A DNA stretch of 64,000 nt from Helicobacter sp. MIT 05-5294 (lineage in GTDB: Bacteria; Campylobacterota; Campylobacteria; Campylobacterales; Helicobacteraceae): positions 62,001-126,000 of the forward strand of contig NZ_JRPA02000003.1 of the NCBI RefSeq assembly GCF_000765675.1. The letters run 5' to 3'. Position numbers and translations under genes: made by a program. Shown in pieces: positions 63,562-64,000 of this stretch (positions are counted from its first letter, which is position 1; each line of letters begins with the position of its first letter). The notes beneath the pieces were generated by a model that did no database searches, had not been told where the DNA came from, and saw only the letters and a list, made by a program, of their open reading frames with translations.

Positions 63562-64000
63562 TATTTAGTTAAAAACCTCTTTATAGTTTGAGAAATATAT
63601 TCCACATCAACTCCTTGATAACAAGGAAGTGTCAAAGTAGAATCTTCCAAAAATTTTGCATTTTTTTGCACATCTTTATATTTGCTTTTAGAAAAACTCG
63701 TTCCGCTCAAACAATAAGTGCCAAGTGTGCTTTCTATACCATTTTCATATAAATAAGTTATCAAATCGTTTCTGCTGATATTCTTAGGGACAACAAAAAC
63801 CATAGACTGAACATTAAATATCACATTTTGATTAATTTCTTGTTCTTGGAATCCTAGAGGCTTTAAATACTGAATATACACTTCTCGGATTTGGTTTCTT
63901 TCTTGGATAATTTTATCAAGCTTCTTTAGTTGTTTTATACCCATAACCGCTTGTAATTCAGGAAGTCTATAATTATAGCCAAAATCTATAAAATCAAATT
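63561..64000 (-). CDS. DegT family sugar aminotransferase, C-terminal part (cut by window edge)
   Basis: Only about 146 C-terminal residues are visible. DFGYNYRLPELQAVMGIKQL is the family signature after the PLP Lys region, and YLYENGIESTLGTYCLSGTS lies in the small domain. The gene begins beyond 64000. Its stop overlaps the acetyltransferase ATG by one base. It probably aminates a nucleotide keto sugar that the next enzyme acetylates. Confidence 0.85.
   Translation of the reverse strand, partial: FDFIDFGYNYRLPELQAVMGIKQLKKLDKIIQERNQIREVYIQYLKPLGFQEQEINQNVIFNVQSMVFVVPKNISRNDLITYLYENGIESTLGTYCLSGTSFSKSKYKDVQKNAKFLEDSTLTLPCYQGVDVEYISQTIKRFLTK

Noticed and set aside
1-64000. CRISPR arrays, transposases, prophage genes or rRNA
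   Set aside because: I saw no regularly spaced repeats, no transposase or integrase motifs and no rRNA sequence anywhere in the window, including around the deletion scar.

Overview
The window looks like a chromosomal segment of an AT-rich epsilonproteobacterium (Campylobacterota), most likely an enterohepatic, non-pylori Helicobacter or close relative. Several gene blocks match Helicobacter pylori neighbourhoods as I remember them: PBP2/YsxC/LptA/LptC/KdsC/RlpA/MltD, MiaB with the small HP0268-type protein, PpiD-like/FtsA/FtsZ, and CcoNOQP with DUF4006. Leucine (leuB, leuD) and histidine (hisB) genes, which H. pylori lacks, argue against H. pylori itself. Genus assignment is an inference; no rRNA is present.

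Region 1 (1-9100, minus strand) is housekeeping and envelope biogenesis: PBP2 (cut by the window edge), a membrane protein, an ArgA-like acetyltransferase, YsxC, LptA, LptC, KdsC, HisB, RlpA and MltD, mostly with 4-nt stop/start overlaps, then a TPR protein, a DUF374 acyltransferase, MiaB and an HP0268-family protein. Region 2 (9376-16436, plus strand) holds nusA, a PpiD-like chaperone, ftsA, ftsZ, a TSUP exporter, a hypoxanthine-DNA glycosylase and two tRNAs (Met-CAT, Arg-TCT). Region 3 (16729-23319) has the molybdate operon modE-modA-TOBE-modB-modC behind a ModE-like operator, divergent leuD-leuB, and an MFS exporter. Region 4 (23440-28104) is the cbb3 oxidase operon ccoNOQP plus DUF4006, a 36-residue one-helix peptide, a TPM-like protein and a FixH-like protein. 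Region 5 (28452-40186) is mixed housekeeping: kdsD, an NhaC-type antiporter, DUF89, DUF3972, purE, CNNM, YihY, bioB, a PNPOx-like protein, topA and cysQ.

Region 6 (40335-64000) is a surface-polysaccharide locus and the most interesting part. It opens with two truncated, tail-to-tail glycosyltransferases (GT2 and a frameshifted GT8) that meet at an apparent deletion scar. Next is a complete-looking O-methyl phosphoramidate (MeOPN) donor cassette: homologues of C. jejuni Cj1416, Cj1417, Cj1418, two Cj1419/1420-type methyltransferases and a Cj1415/CysC-type kinase. Then come two DegT aminotransferases, two Gfo/Idh dehydrogenases, a WbpD-like acetyltransferase, a formyltransferase, a DUF354 protein, an AsnB-type amidotransferase and a GT4-like protein, consistent with building and decorating amino-uronic sugars. 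Upstream is a compact acyl module: an ACP, a KAS III with intact Cys-His-Asn, two tandem paralogues of a family I do not recognise, an LpxD-like acyltransferase and a WbmS-like deacetylase. A PAPS sulfotransferase, a hexapeptide acetyltransferase and a third, partial DegT gene complete it.

Five poly-C tracts of 10-13 bases (poly-G in the coding strand) lie in this locus. As sequenced, the methyltransferase and deacetylase are ON. The formyltransferase loses its C-terminal segment, and one paralogue of the unknown pair is OFF. The fifth tract changes only a C-terminal tail, but it moves the stop codon relative to the start of the overlapping sulfotransferase gene. The locus therefore looks like a multi-switch, phase-variable glycan factory.
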